Source: Luteimonas salinisoli (GTDB lineage: Bacteria > Pseudomonadota > Gammaproteobacteria > Xanthomonadales > Xanthomonadaceae). Taken from it: DNA of 64,000 bases. Positions 55,198 to 64,000 of this stretch are shown here, one piece after another. The stretch covers positions 39,198-103,197 of the forward strand of contig NZ_JACCKA010000009.1 in assembly GCF_013425525.1 (NCBI RefSeq), given 5' to 3'. A model generated the notes under the pieces. The model saw only the letters and a program-made list of their open reading frames with translations, searched no databases and was not told the DNA's origin. Position 1 is the stretch's first letter; every line of letters starts with the position of its first letter. Both the position numbers and the translations under genes were made by a program.

Positions 55198-55668
55198 ATG
55201 CAAGCCGCGCCCCTCGACCGCACCGACCTGCATCTGCTGGCCGAACTGCAGCGCGGCGACCGCCTCACCAACGCCGAGCTGGCCGAACGGGTCCACCTCT
55301 CGCCCTCGGCCTGCCTGCGCCGGGTGCAGCGGCTGGAGCGCAGCGGGGTGATCGCCGGCTACCGCCCCCAGGTCGACCCCGAACGGGTGGGCCTCGGCCT
55401 GCAGGCCTTCGTGCGGGTACAGCTGGAGAAGCACGACGCCGACCACGTCGAGCGCTTCACCACCGCGGTGCACAGCTGGGACGAGGTGGTCGCCTGCCAT
55501 GCCCTGACCGGCGACATGGATTACCTGCTGCACGTGATGGTGCAGGACCTCGAGCACTTCTCCCGCTTCCTGCTCGACCGGCTGCTCAACGCCAGCGGCG
55601 TGGCCGACGTCAATTCCAGCTTCGTCCTGCGCACGGTCAAGGCCTACGCGGGGGTGCCGCTGCCGTAG
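55198..55668 (+). CDS. Lrp/AsnC-family transcriptional regulator divergent from phhA
   Basis: A 156-residue regulator with the AsnC-type helix-turn-helix (LDRTDLHLLAELQRGDRLTN, AERVHLSPSACLRRVQRLERSG) and the RAM ligand domain (GLQAFVRVQLEKHDADHVE, DYLLHVMVQDLEHFSRF, VNSSFVLRTVK). Lrp proteins commonly sense amino acids; phenylalanine or tyrosine is likely given the divergent phhA. The start is ATG 55198, behind AAGGAG. Confidence 0.92.
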   Translation: MQAAPLDRTDLHLLAELQRGDRLTNAELAERVHLSPSACLRRVQRLERSGVIAGYRPQVDPERVGLGLQAFVRVQLEKHDADHVERFTTAVHSWDEVVACHALTGDMDYLLHVMVQDLEHFSRFLLDRLLNASGVADVNSSFVLRTVKAYAGVPLP

Positions 55669-55832
55669 CCGCGAGGAGCGGCAGCTGCGGTTGCGGATTG
55701 CGTGGCCGCGAGTGTCGCCGTTTGCGCCACCGTTGGTTCGATGCGACGATTTTCCATCGGCGCCCGCCCGACGCTGATGGCTGGGCGATGCGCTGGTCGG
55801 GTCCAGGCCCAAGGCTGAGCAACCGAGCGAAC

Positions 55833-56276
55833 ATGGACGGGGATTGCGTCTTCTGCAGGATCGTCGACCGCAGCGAGCCCGCCAGCATGGTTTGCGAGGA
55901 CGAGCTCGCGTTGGCCTTCGTGGACCTGCGCCAGTTCAACCCGGGGCACACCCTGGTGATTCCGAAGCGGCACGTGCCGGACGTCCGCGGGCTCGATTTC
56001 GCGACCGGTGCGGCCCTCATGGCGATGGTCGCGCGGGTCACCGCCGCAGTCGCCGCCGCGTTTCCCAACCAGGGCCTGAGCCTGTGGAGTTCGATCGGCG
56101 AGGCCGCGTTCCAGGAAGTGCCGCACCTGCACATCCACGTGCATCCGCGAACGCTGGACGACGGCGTCCTGCGGGTCTATCCGCAGGCGCCGCCCACGCC
56201 CGGAAGGGACGTGCTGGAGCGCTACGCCGAAGCGATCCGGGCGCGGCTTGCCGAGCGGGCGCCGCCGAACCAATAA
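55833..56276 (+). CDS. HIT-family hydrolase
   Basis: A 147-residue protein with the histidine triad HLHIHVHP (about residue 100) and the N-terminal CVFCRIVDRSEPASMVCED typical of Hint/HINT-like nucleotide phosphoramidases. The frame is open far upstream, but ATG 55833 is the first start that fits the family. The role is probably hydrolysis of AMP-linked compounds. Confidence 0.9.
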   Translation: MDGDCVFCRIVDRSEPASMVCEDELALAFVDLRQFNPGHTLVIPKRHVPDVRGLDFATGAALMAMVARVTAAVAAAFPNQGLSLWSSIGEAAFQEVPHLHIHVHPRTLDDGVLRVYPQAPPTPGRDVLERYAEAIRARLAERAPPNQ

Positions 56277-56338
56277 TCGTCCGGCGCGGGTACCGGGAAC
56301 GACGGTGCCGCGCGCCCGACCGCAACCGGAGACCTCCC

Positions 56339-56707
56339 ATGTCGCCGAAGCAACTGGTCCAGGAGTGGGTGGCGCGCTTCAACCGCGCCGACGTCGACGG
56401 CCTGGCCGCGCTGTACGCGGTGGACGCCGTCAACCACCAGGTGGTGATGGAGCCGCTGCACGGGCGCGAGGCGATCCGGGCGATGTTCGCGGCCGAGTTC
56501 GGCCGCGCCCGGATGACCTGCATCGTCGAGCACATCTTCGAGGACGGCGACTGGGCGATCCTGGAATGGCGCGACCCGACCGGACTGCGCGGTTGCGGGT
56601 TGTTTCGCGTGGCGGGCGGCGAGATCGCGTTCCAGCGCGGCTACTTCGACCAGCTCGCGTTCTTCCGGCTGCAGGGCCTGCCGGTGCCGGAACGGTACCT
56701 GGAATGA
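56339..56707 (+). CDS. SnoaL-like (NTF2-fold) protein
   Basis: A 122-residue NTF2-fold protein: helix SPKQLVQEWVARFNRADVDGL, LYAVDAVNHQVVMEPLHGRE, then strands (IVEHIFEDGDWAILEWRD, GCGLFRVAGGEIAFQRGYFD). Such proteins bind or isomerise small hydrophobic molecules; no substrate can be assigned. Its stop overlaps the thioesterase start (ATGA). Confidence 0.85.
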   Translation: MSPKQLVQEWVARFNRADVDGLAALYAVDAVNHQVVMEPLHGREAIRAMFAAEFGRARMTCIVEHIFEDGDWAILEWRDPTGLRGCGLFRVAGGEIAFQRGYFDQLAFFRLQGLPVPERYLE

Positions 56708-57120
56708 ACCCGTCGCTGTTCGAGTTCGGCCGCCGGGTGCTGCGCGAGCAGCCGTTCAGCGTGCTGCTCGGCACCACCCTGGAGGTGTTCGAGCCGGGCA
56801 GGGCGGTGCTCGCCCTGCGCGTTCGCGACGAGTTGAAGCAGCAGCACGGATTCGTCCACGGCGGCGTGGTCGGCTATCTGGCGGACAACGCGTTGACCTA
56901 TGCCGGGGGCTCGGTGCTCGGCGATTCGGTCACCTCCGAGTACAAGATCAACTACCTGCGCCCGGCGCTCGGCGAGCGCCTTCTCGCCCGCGCCGAGGTG
57001 CTGTCCTCCGGCAAGCGCCAGGCGGTGTGCCGCTGCGAGGTCTTCGCCGCCATCGACGGCGAGGAACGGCTGGTGGCGGTGGCGCAGGGCACGATCATCA
57101 AGGCGGAGCCGAAGGGATGA
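56704..57120 (+). CDS. PaaI-family acyl-CoA thioesterase
   Basis: A 138-residue hotdog-fold thioesterase with the [16 protein letters not shown] motif (about residues 52-67) and a strand-rich C-terminal half ([20 protein letters not shown]). PaaI-type enzymes hydrolyse acyl-CoAs from aromatic or fatty-acid catabolism. It is coupled on both sides by ATGA overlaps, to the SnoaL-like gene and the GST-like gene. Confidence 0.9.
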   Translation: MNPSLFEFGRRVLREQPFSVLLGTTLEVFEPGRAVLALRVRDELKQQHGFVHGGVVGYLADNALTYAGGSVLGDSVTSEYKINYLRPALGERLLARAEVLSSGKRQAVCRCEVFAAIDGEERLVAVAQGTIIKAEPKG

Positions 57121-57797
57121 GCCAGGCGCCGGAGTCTTCGGGCCCGTCGGCCGCGACGCCGCGCGCAACGTCGCCGGCCGCCGCGATCGGCATCGTCGGC
57201 CGTTCCAGTTCGCACTTCACCCGGGTGACGCGCATCTTCGCCGCCGAACTGCGCGTCGACTACGACTTCGAGGTGGTCCCGGACCTGATGGCCACCGACG
57301 CCGCGGCCTTCGGCGGCAACCCGGCCCTGCGCCTGCCGGTGCTGCGCACCCCGGACGGCCCCTGGTTCGGGGCGATCAGCATCTGCCGCGAGCTTTGGCG
57401 GCGGTCCGCGCAGCGCCCGGCCGTGGCGTGGCCCGAGGATCTCGACCGGCCGTTCGCGGCCAACGCCCAGGAGCTGGTGCTGCAGGCGATGTCGACCGAG
57501 GTGGCGCTGATCATGGGCGCGGCGACCGGCGCGGGCGCCGGCCAGCGGCAGGCCAAGCTGCGCGCCAGCCTGCTGGGCAGCCTGGCCTGGCTCGAGGAGC
57601 ACGCGACGCGGGCGCTCGCGATGCAGCCTCCGCGCCGCGCGTTCGGCACGCTCGAGGTCACGCTGTACTGCCTGCTCGATCATCTCGAGTTTCGCGAGGT
57701 GCTGCCGCTGGCGCCGTATCCGCGCCTGCGCGGGCTGCGCGACGGCTTCGGTGCGCGACCGTCGGCCGTGGCGACCGGATACCGCTTCGACCGCTGA
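57117..57797 (+). CDS. glutathione S-transferase-like protein
   Basis: A 226-residue protein. The N-terminal part follows the thioredoxin-like GST fold ([40 protein letters not shown]) and the C-terminal part is all helical ([32 protein letters not shown]). There is no CxxC; SSSHF takes the place of the usual catalytic region. It forms a unit with the SnoaL-like and thioesterase genes. Confidence 0.78.
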   Translation: MSQAPESSGPSAATPRATSPAAAIGIVGRSSSHFTRVTRIFAAELRVDYDFEVVPDLMATDAAAFGGNPALRLPVLRTPDGPWFGAISICRELWRRSAQRPAVAWPEDLDRPFAANAQELVLQAMSTEVALIMGAATGAGAGQRQAKLRASLLGSLAWLEEHATRALAMQPPRRAFGTLEVTLYCLLDHLEFREVLPLAPYPRLRGLRDGFGARPSAVATGYRFDR

Positions 57798-57961
57798 GTC
57801 GACGGAGCAGGCGCCGTAGCGGCCGCGGCCCGCGTTCCTGCGCTCAACCGCCGCCGTGGCATCACCGCCCACTCACGATCCGCGCCGAATACTGCCGCCC
57901 ACGACGGCCGCGGCGCCGCCCCGCGGCCCGCGCACGTCTCCGGACCACGCAGGAGCGGACG

Positions 57962-59509
57962 ATGACCACGGGCAATGCGCGCACACTTCCGGTCTGGGAT
58001 CGGCTCCCCGGCTTCGAGCACCGGCTTTCCGGCGACATGCCCGCCGGCGAGGCGCCCGACGTCCTGGTGATCGGCGCCGGTATCGCCGGGATGACCACGG
58101 CGCTGCGGCTCGCGCAGGAAGGTCGCGAGGTGGTGGTGATCGACCGCGAGGGGCCGGGCGCCGGCGAAACGCTGCGCACCACCGCCCACCTGGCTTCGGC
58201 GCTGGACGACCGCTTCTATCACCTGGCGCGCTGGCACGGCGCCGACGGCGCGCGCCAGGCCGCGGCCAGCCATGCCGCGGCGATCGACTGGATCGAGCGC
58301 TTCGCCGCCGGCAGCGGCGGCTGTGGGTTCCGGCGAGTGCCCGGATACCTGTTTCCGCACGACGGCGACGAGCGCCGCATCCGCCGCGAACTCGACGCCG
58401 CGCGCGACGCGGGGCTGGAGGTCGAGTTCCTCGACGACGGCGTCCCGGGCGTGCCGGCGATGCGCCCGGCGCTGCGTTTCGCCGCACAGGCGCGCATCGA
58501 CATCGACGCGTACCTGCGCGCGCTGGTCGCCGCGGCCCAGGACGCCGGCGTCCGTTGCTTCCGCGCCGAGGCGCTGAAGGTGGAAGGCGGCGAGCGCCCG
58601 GTGGCGCATCTGGCCGACGGCGTGGCCCTGCACGCCGCCGCCATCGTGATCGCCAGCAACGTCCCGTTCCACGAGGCCGTCGCGATCCATACCAAGCAGG
58701 CCGCCTATCGCAGCTACGTGGTCGCGGCCGGGCTACCGGCCGGCGCGGCGCCGGATGCGTTGCTCTGGGACGACGGCGATCCCTACCACTACGTGCGCCT
58801 GGTGGAGGCGCGCGACGGCGGCGACGCGCTGCTGCTGGTCGGCGGCGCCGACCACAAGACCGGGCAGGACGAGGACCCGACCGCGTACGTGCGCCTGCAG
58901 GAATGGACGCGACGGATGTTCCCGGCGGTCACCGGCTTCAGTCACGGCTGGTCCGGGCAGATCATCGAACCGAACGACGGCCTGGCCTTCATCGGCCGCG
59001 ACCCGGGCGGCGAGGCCAACGTCTACATCGCCACCGGCGATTCCGGTAACGGCATCACCCATGGCACCCTGGCCGGGCTGCTGCTGACCGACCTCATCGT
59101 CGGCCGCGACAACCCGTGGGCGCAGCTGTACGACCCGAAACGCAAGATGTTCCGCGGCGCCGGCGAATGGCTGCGCGAGAACGCCAACGTCGCCGCGCAG
59201 TATGCCGACTGGGTGGGCGCCGGCGACATCCACGCGCTCGACGAACTGGGCCTGGGCGAGGGCGCGGTGATCCGCCACGGCATGCACCGGGTGGCGGTGT
59301 ACCGCGATGGCGACGGCAGGCTGTGCAGCCACAGCGCGCGCTGCACCCACCTGGGTTGTGCGGTGCGCTGGAGCGCGGCGGAGAAATCCTGGAACTGCCC
59401 GTGCCACGGTTCGCGGTTCGATGGACAGACCGGCGCGGTGCTCAACGGACCTGCCAGCCGTCCGCTGGAGCCGTTCGACCCGGCGCGCCTGGACCCGGAC
59501 CGGCAGTGA
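57962..59509 (+). CDS. FAD-dependent oxidoreductase with C-terminal Rieske domain
   Basis: A 515-residue fusion. The DAO-type FAD domain has the dinucleotide motif ([20 protein letters not shown], about residue 35), [10 protein letters not shown] and the late [17 protein letters not shown] with [15 protein letters not shown]-terminal Rieske domain carries CTHLGC and CPCHGS, ligands of a 2Fe-2S cluster. This layout is common in soil and plant-associated bacteria; the substrate is unknown. Its stop overlaps the next gene's GTG (GTGA). Confidence 0.9.
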   Translation: MTTGNARTLPVWDRLPGFEHRLSGDMPAGEAPDVLVIGAGIAGMTTALRLAQEGREVVVIDREGPGAGETLRTTAHLASALDDRFYHLARWHGADGARQAAASHAAAIDWIERFAAGSGGCGFRRVPGYLFPHDGDERRIRRELDAARDAGLEVEFLDDGVPGVPAMRPALRFAAQARIDIDAYLRALVAAAQDAGVRCFRAEALKVEGGERPVAHLADGVALHAAAIVIASNVPFHEAVAIHTKQAAYRSYVVAAGLPAGAAPDALLWDDGDPYHYVRLVEARDGGDALLLVGGADHKTGQDEDPTAYVRLQEWTRRMFPAVTGFSHGWSGQIIEPNDGLAFIGRDPGGEANVYIATGDSGNGITHGTLAGLLLTDLIVGRDNPWAQLYDPKRKMFRGAGEWLRENANVAAQYADWVGAGDIHALDELGLGEGAVIRHGMHRVAVYRDGDGRLCSHSARCTHLGCAVRWSAAEKSWNCPCHGSRFDGQTGAVLNGPASRPLEPFDPARLDPDRQ

Positions 59510-60033
59510 CCCCGGCGCTGGTGTGGCTGGCCTGGGCCGGGTACCTGGCGTGGCTGCTTGCAGGCACCGCGGACTTCCTCTGCCATCGCGCCACCGACCT
59601 GCCGCACACCTCCGGCCTCGGCGAGTCGGCGATGCATCTGGTGCAACTCGGCCTGATCGGCACCGGGGTGTTCGCACTGTTGCTGCTCGAGATTGGCTGG
59701 GCCGTGTGGGCATTGCTGGCGCTGCTGGTGCTGGCGCATGCCGTGGTCGGCTACATCGACACCCGGCGCGCGTACGGGTGCCGCGAGATCCGGCCGTTCG
59801 AGCAGCACGTGCACAGCGTGCTCGACATGGGGCCGTGGATCGCGCTTGGGCTGGTGATCGCCGCCAGCTGGTCCTCGGCGGCCGAGCCGGGCTGGGCCCT
59901 GCGGCTGCGCCAGCCGCCGCTCAGCGCGGCGGTGTGGGCGCTGGCGCTGGCACCGGCGGCGCTGTTGTGCGGGGTGCCGGCGCTGCTGGAACTGCGTGCC
60001 GCACTCGCCGCCCGGCGCGGCGCGCCAGTCTGA
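59506..60033 (+). CDS. membrane protein of unknown function
   Basis: A 175-residue protein with about four membrane helices ([78 protein letters not shown]). Conserved-looking polar residues in the loops ([28 protein letters not shown]) include several His, which could bind metal or haem. The GTG start overlaps the oxidoreductase stop (GTGA). The 3' end overlaps the opposing gene at 59921 by 113 bp. Confidence 0.7.
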   Translation: MTPALVWLAWAGYLAWLLAGTADFLCHRATDLPHTSGLGESAMHLVQLGLIGTGVFALLLLEIGWAVWALLALLVLAHAVVGYIDTRRAYGCREIRPFEQHVHSVLDMGPWIALGLVIAASWSSAAEPGWALRLRQPPLSAAVWALALAPAALLCGVPALLELRAALAARRGAPV

Positions 60034-60460
60034 GCAGGCCCTGCCGGAATGCACGGTTGCCAAGGCACAATCCGATGGCGAAGGCACCGTAGGTGGCGGC
60101 CATCCCGGCGGCGCTCAGGTGGCGCTCGAATCCCGGGGTCAGCCGTCGCGGCACCACGTGGTAGTCCACCACGTAGGCCAGCGCGGCGGTGGCGGCGGCT
60201 CCGGCCGCAATCCGCGCCGCGTTGCCGCGGCGGTCGGCCGTCGCCTCGAAGCCGCAGGCCCAGAACACCGAACTGGCGTGATGGATCGCGTACCCTGCCG
60301 CGGTGTGGCGCAGGCTGGGGGCATCGCGATAGCGTGCCGGCTCGCCCCAGATCCAGTGGCTGGTGGCGTTGCTGCCGCGCGCGGGCGAGCCGCCATCGCG
60401 GCTGCACAGCCAGGACACGGTAAGCGTGGACAGGATGCTCGCCACCGACCCCGAGACCAT
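59921..60460 (-). CDS. conserved membrane protein of unknown function
   Basis: A 179-residue protein with several hydrophobic segments (SGSVASILSTLTVSWLC, AGYAIHHASSVFWACGFEA, RIAAGAAATAALAYVVDYHV, LSAAGMAATYGAFAIGLCLG). Histidines recur inside or beside them, including HWIWGEPARYRD. The C-terminal 35 residues are a Pro/Ala-rich tail that overlaps the opposing gene and may be read-through of the true end. The start is ATG 60460; a longer frame upstream is antisense to the SDR gene. Confidence 0.6.
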   Translation of the reverse strand: MVSGSVASILSTLTVSWLCSRDGGSPARGSNATSHWIWGEPARYRDAPSLRHTAAGYAIHHASSVFWACGFEATADRRGNAARIAAGAAATAALAYVVDYHVVPRRLTPGFERHLSAAGMAATYGAFAIGLCLGNRAFRQGLLRLARRAGRRVRHAVPAAPAPRTTAPPVPAPAPTPPR

Positions 60461-60502
60461 CGCGCGCGCCGGCAACCCCGAAGCGCTCAGCCAGGAGTGG
60501 CG

Positions 60503-61786
60503 ATGCGCATCCTGGTGACCGGCGCCACCGGCCTGATCGGTGCCGAACTGGTCGGGCGCTTGCTGCTGGCGGGCCATGCGGTGATCCCCGGCGCGAGAAA
60601 CCTGGAAGCGGTACGCCGGCGCTGGCCGGCGCTGGACCCACTGGAAATCGACTACGCCGCGCCGGACCCCGACACCTGGACCCGCGCGCTGCGGGGCGTC
60701 GATGCGGTGGTCAACGCGGTCGGCATCTTCCGGGAGCAGCATAGCCAGCACTTCGACGCGCTCCATGTGAAGGGACCGGCGGCGCTGTTCGCGGCCGCAG
60801 CGGCCGCAGGGGTCGGGCGCATCGTGCAGATCTCGGCGCTCGGCGCCGACCCGTCGGCTGCCACCGGGTACCTGGCGTCGAAGGGCCACGCCGATGCCGC
60901 CCTGGCGGCGGTGCCGGTCGAGGCGGTGGTGGTGCGCCCCTCGCTGGTGTTCGCGCCTGCCGGCGCCAGCACCCGCTGGTTCGCACGCCTGGCGGCGCTG
61001 CCCCTCACCCCGCTGCCTGGCGGCGGGCGGCAGCCCATCCAGCCGCTGCACCTGGACGATCTGGCCGCGCTGGTACTGCGTGTGCTGGAGATGCCCTCGC
61101 CGCCGCCAGTGGTCGACGCGGTCGGCCCGCAGGCGCTGACCCTGCGCGACTATCTGCTGGAGTTCAAGCGCGGTCTGGGCCTCCCGCGCGGCTTCCTGCC
61201 GGTGCCCGTGATGCTCGCGCGCGTCGCGGCGGGTGTGGCGGTGCGCCTGCCGGGCAGCCTGGTGACCCCGGATTCGCTGCGGATGCTGGAGGCCGGCAGC
61301 GTGGCCGACGCGGCGCCGGTCACGCGGCTGCTGGGCCGGCCGCCCAGGCCGGCACCACGGTTTTTCGACCCGGCCGCGCAGCTGCGGCTGGGCGCCGGCG
61401 CAAGGCTGCAGTGGCTGGTGCCGCTGCTGCGCTACGCGATGGCGGCGATGTGGATCGCTACCGCGCTGGTGTCCGCGTTCGTCTTTCCCGTCGCCGAGAG
61501 CCTGGCGCTGCTGGCGCGGACCGGCCTGACCGGTAGCGCGGCGCAGCTGGCGCTCTACGGCGCGGCCGCACTCGACCTGCTGCTGGGGATCGCCCTGCTG
61601 GTCCCGCGCTGGCGGACCTGGGCCTACCGCGCGCAGATCGCGCTGGTCGCCGGGTACACCCTGATCATCAGCGTGTTCCTGCCCGAGTATTGGGCGCACC
61701 CGTACGGGCCGGTGCTGAAGAATCTGCCGCTGCTGGCGGCGCTGGTCGCGCTGCACGAACTGGATCGCCCGCGATGGACTACCTGA
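60503..61786 (+). CDS. SDR (NAD-dependent epimerase-like) - DoxX-like fusion protein
   Basis: A 427-residue fusion. Residues 1 to about 290 form an atypical short-chain dehydrogenase (RILVTGATGLIGAELVGRLL, VVNAVGIFREQHS, VVRPSLVFAP) of the NDUFA9-like group. The last 130 residues hold four membrane helices of DoxX type (LLRYAMAAMWIATALVSAFVF, AALDLLLGIALLVP, LVAGYTLIISVFLPEYWAHP). AGGAG precedes ATG 60503. The stop overlaps the next gene by 13 bp. The function is unknown. Confidence 0.88.
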   Translation: MRILVTGATGLIGAELVGRLLLAGHAVIPGARNLEAVRRRWPALDPLEIDYAAPDPDTWTRALRGVDAVVNAVGIFREQHSQHFDALHVKGPAALFAAAAAAGVGRIVQISALGADPSAATGYLASKGHADAALAAVPVEAVVVRPSLVFAPAGASTRWFARLAALPLTPLPGGGRQPIQPLHLDDLAALVLRVLEMPSPPPVVDAVGPQALTLRDYLLEFKRGLGLPRGFLPVPVMLARVAAGVAVRLPGSLVTPDSLRMLEAGSVADAAPVTRLLGRPPRPAPRFFDPAAQLRLGAGARLQWLVPLLRYAMAAMWIATALVSAFVFPVAESLALLARTGLTGSAAQLALYGAAALDLLLGIALLVPRWRTWAYRAQIALVAGYTLIISVFLPEYWAHPYGPVLKNLPLLAALVALHELDRPRWTT

Positions 61787-62256
61787 TCGTCAAGTACCTG
61801 CACGTGCTGTCGTCGACGTTCCTGTTCGGCACCGGCGTCGGCACCGCGTTCTATCTGCTCTTCATCAGCCGCACGCGCGACGCCCGCGTGGTGGCGGTGG
61901 TGGCGCGCTGGGTGGTGATCGCCGACTGGCTGTTCACCGCCACCACCATCGTGTTCCAGCCCCTGAGCGGGCTGTACCTGGCCCGGCGCATGGGGATGCC
62001 GCTGACCACGCCCTGGCTGTACTGGTCGATCGTGCTGTTCCTGATCGCCGCGCTGTGCTGGCTGCCGGTGGTGTGGCTGCAGATGCGGCTGCGCGACATC
62101 GCCGTCGAGGCGGCCGCACGCGGGACGCCGCTGCCGCGCCGCTACGACGCCACGCTCGGCTGCTGGGCGGCGCTCGGGGTGCCGGCGCTGTTCTCCTTCC
62201 TGATCGTGTTCTGGCTGATGGTGGCCAAGCCGTCGCTCGCGTTCCTGCACGGTTGA
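61774..62256 (+). CDS. DUF2269-family membrane protein
   Basis: A 160-residue protein with four membrane helices and the family pattern YLIVKYLHVLSSTFLFGTGVG, ARWVVIADWLFTATTIVFQP, WLYWSIVLFLIAALCWLPVV and FLIVFWLMVAKP. It overlaps the SDR-DoxX gene by 13 bp, so the two are probably co-translated, and DoxX-like and DUF2269 proteins may act together in the membrane. Confidence 0.85.
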   Translation: MDYLIVKYLHVLSSTFLFGTGVGTAFYLLFISRTRDARVVAVVARWVVIADWLFTATTIVFQPLSGLYLARRMGMPLTTPWLYWSIVLFLIAALCWLPVVWLQMRLRDIAVEAAARGTPLPRRYDATLGCWAALGVPALFSFLIVFWLMVAKPSLAFLHG

Positions 62257-62351
62257 GCGTCGGCACCGCCGCCGATTTCCCGGCCCGGCCCGGCCGAGCC
62301 GCTGGCGTCCGTTGCTGGCCGGCGGCATGATCGACGCATGGAGGTGCGGCG

Positions 62352-63122
62352 ATGAGGACGCTTCTGGGCCTGGCCGGGCTGGCCGGGCTGCTGCTGTTCG
62401 CGGCGGCGTTCGCCGCCACGTTCGCGGCGCCGATCCACTACGAACGCGCCGCCCGGGCCTTTGTCCAGCAGCAGGTGGAGGCGCGGGTGCGCGAGCGGCT
62501 CGGCGAGCGGGTCGAAGCGCTGCGCCAGCCGGGGGTGGCGCAGGTCGCGGCGGCGCTGTCGACGCGCTACCGCGCCGAGAGCGATGCGCTGCAGCGGCGG
62601 CTCGAAGCCGGCCTGCCAGAGCGCGTGGCGGCGGTCGTCGGCGCCATGCTCGATGCCGACTGCGCCTGCCGCCAGCGCCTGGCGGACGGGATTCGCGAGG
62701 GCACCCGCCACCGCATCGCCCGGCTGGCCGGTGCGCAACCGCAGCTGACCGCGTTGATCCAGGACCGCTACGTGGCGGTGGTCGAGGCGCTGCTGCGCGA
62801 TCTGCGGATCTTCACCGCCAGCAACGCGCTGGCGTTCGCGCTGCTGCTGGCGACCGTGCTGCTGCGCCCCGCGGCCACCGCACAACTGCTGCTGCCCCTC
62901 GGGCTGCTGCTGGTGGCCACGCTCGTGGGCAGCTGGTTCTATCTGTTTCGCCAGGACTGGTTCTTCACCATCGTCCACAACGACTACGTCGGCTTCGGGT
63001 ACAGCATCTACCTGTTCGTGGTGGCGCTGCTGCTGGGCGACGTGGCTTTCAACCGGGCGCGGTTGGGGACCGCGTTGTTGCGCGCCATCGGCGGCGCCGG
63101 TGGCACGATCTCGCCCTGCTGA
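62352..63122 (+). CDS. membrane protein of unknown function
   Basis: A 256-residue protein. An N-terminal signal anchor (GLAGLAGLLLFAAAFAATFA) is followed by an Arg/Glu-rich coiled-coil periplasmic region of about 130 residues (AFVQQQVEARVRERLGERVE). Four hydrophobic segments follow in the C-terminal half (ALAFALLLATVLLRPA, LLLPLGLLLVATLVGSWFYL and others). No family was recognised. GGAGG lies upstream of ATG 62352. Confidence 0.7.
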   Translation: MRTLLGLAGLAGLLLFAAAFAATFAAPIHYERAARAFVQQQVEARVRERLGERVEALRQPGVAQVAAALSTRYRAESDALQRRLEAGLPERVAAVVGAMLDADCACRQRLADGIREGTRHRIARLAGAQPQLTALIQDRYVAVVEALLRDLRIFTASNALAFALLLATVLLRPAATAQLLLPLGLLLVATLVGSWFYLFRQDWFFTIVHNDYVGFGYSIYLFVVALLLGDVAFNRARLGTALLRAIGGAGGTISPC

Positions 63123-63159
63123 TCCGGGCGTTGCGGCAGGCCACGCCAGCGCCGGCGCG

Positions 63160-64000
63160 CTATCGCCGGCGATCGGCGTCCTGTTCCGGCGCGGCGCATG
63201 CGTCCTCGCTGCGGAATGGATTCAATCCCTCAAGCCAGCCGCGCTCGCAGACCGGTTGCGGCGCGGGCTCGGCTTGCGGCATCGGTCGCGGCGCCAGCGC
63301 GGCCGCGCGCTGCCGTTCGAGTTCGGCGATGCGGGCGCGGATCCGCGGCAGCGCCGCCAGCGCGGCGCGCTCGCCCTGCAGGATCGCGGCGCTGCGGCGG
63401 GTGAAGTCGGCCGGGCCGATGTCGTTGACCTGCGGGCGGATCACCACGTCGGCGCGGGCGAGTTCCTCGGCGCCCAGGCGCTGGCCCATGATCGCGATCG
63501 ACTGGTTGACGATGCCCAGCATGTCCTGCGGCGCGGTGCCGGTGGCCTTGTTGGAGATGTCCACGGCGATCACCAGGTCGGCGCCGAGCTGGCGCGCGGC
63601 GTCCACCGGCACCGGGCTGACGATGCCGCCGTCGACGTAGCTGTGGCCGCCGATCACCGCCGGCTCGAACACCCCGGGCACGCTGCTGGAGGCGCGCACC
63701 GCCTGGCCGGCGTTGCCGCGGGTGAACACCACCCGCTCGCCGCTGTCCAGGCGCGTGGCCACCGCCGCGAACGGCCGCTGCAGGCGCTCGATCGGGCGCG
63801 CATCGAGCTGGGCGTTGACGTGGTCCTGCAGCTTGCGGCCCTGGATCAGCCCGCCGGAGAACAGGCGCACGTCGCGGATGCTGGCCTCGTCCAGCGCCAC
63901 CGCATGCTCCTGCAGCGCGAACGGATCCATGCCGCCGGCGTACAGCGCGCCGACCACGCTGCCGGCGCTGGTGCCGGCGACCACCGCCGGCTCGATGCCG
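63160..64000 (-). CDS. patatin-like phospholipase, RssA-type (5' end outside window)
   Basis: The C-terminal 280 residues of a patatin-fold lipid hydrolase. The nucleophile elbow GTSAGS (G-x-S-x-G) lies at the window edge and the catalytic Asp is in YVDGGIVSPVP. ASSSVPGVFEPAVIGGHSYV and LVIAVDIS match bacterial RssA/NTE-type proteins. A long tail (about 90 residues, Arg/Ala/Pro-rich) follows the domain. The frame continues past position 64000, so the oxyanion Gly-rich loop and start are not seen. Confidence 0.88.
   Translation of the reverse strand, partial: GIEPAVVAGTSAGSVVGALYAGGMDPFALQEHAVALDEASIRDVRLFSGGLIQGRKLQDHVNAQLDARPIERLQRPFAAVATRLDSGERVVFTRGNAGQAVRASSSVPGVFEPAVIGGHSYVDGGIVSPVPVDAARQLGADLVIAVDISNKATGTAPQDMLGIVNQSIAIMGQRLGAEELARADVVIRPQVNDIGPADFTRRSAAILQGERAALAALPRIRARIAELERQRAAALAPRPMPQAEPAPQPVCERGWLEGLNPFRSEDACAAPEQDADRRR

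Overview
The window is very GC-rich chromosomal DNA from a gammaproteobacterium, most likely of the Xanthomonadaceae/Lysobacteraceae. Two things point there. The DnaA sequence (starting [14 protein letters not shown]) looks xanthomonad, and so does the gene order mnmE-yidC-rnpA-rpmH <-> dnaA-dnaN-recF-gyrB followed by TPR protein-tonB-exbB-exbD-exbD-pdxJ. The replication origin is probably the dnaA-dnaN spacer, which has DnaA boxes and an AT-rich tract. Three parS-like ParB sites lie just downstream, two of them inside recF. No rRNA, tRNA, CRISPR array, prophage or insertion sequence was seen.

Layout. 1-5.4 kb: an ECF sigma factor overlapping a membrane-anchored Ser/Thr kinase (cut by the window edge), and a large TonB-dependent receptor with a clear terminator. 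5.7-8.5 kb: a YadGH-like ABC exporter and a ferredoxin-reductase-like flavoprotein. 8.65-12.9 kb: a probable autoregulated operon headed by two identical TGTCAAG-N4-CTTGACA operators, encoding a small membrane protein, a mini XRE repressor, an S33 peptidase lipoprotein and a NatAB-type ABC exporter. 13-24.6 kb: a TonB-domain lipoprotein and the origin cluster. 24.7-30.7 kb: M48 protease, TPR protein, TonB-ExbB-ExbD-ExbD, a third ExbD behind a terminator, and pdxJ. 30.8-32.6 kb: a small membrane protein and cardiolipin synthase.

The most interesting block is 32.9-43.6 kb. Six consecutive genes match the order and architecture of the Pseudomonas functional-amyloid operon fapABCDEF: a small secreted protein, two secreted proteins with three GNIGVNVAAG-type repeats each, a C39-type cysteine peptidase, a FapE-like secreted protein, and a coiled-coil outer-membrane beta-barrel. 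A good -24/-12 (sigma-54) promoter precedes the first gene. A GAFTGA-containing sigma-54 activator lies convergently at the far end, and beyond it a large periplasmic-propeller diguanylate cyclase. This suggests amyloid biofilm production driven by RpoN and c-di-GMP, although the links between these parts are inference.

43.8-64 kb: housekeeping and accessory genes. They include a radical-SAM protein, two two-component systems (one with a strong palindrome upstream), a 2OG-Fe(II) oxygenase/UPF0149 pair, NIPSNAP and WYL proteins, and a second TonB-dependent receptor with a 24-bp palindrome just before its start. They continue with phhA divergent from an Lrp/AsnC regulator, a HIT protein, a short thioesterase/GST-like cluster, a FAD-Rieske oxidoreductase, several small membrane proteins, an SDR-DoxX fusion, and a patatin-like phospholipase cut by the right edge.

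Functions come from motif and family recognition by eye; no database search was run.
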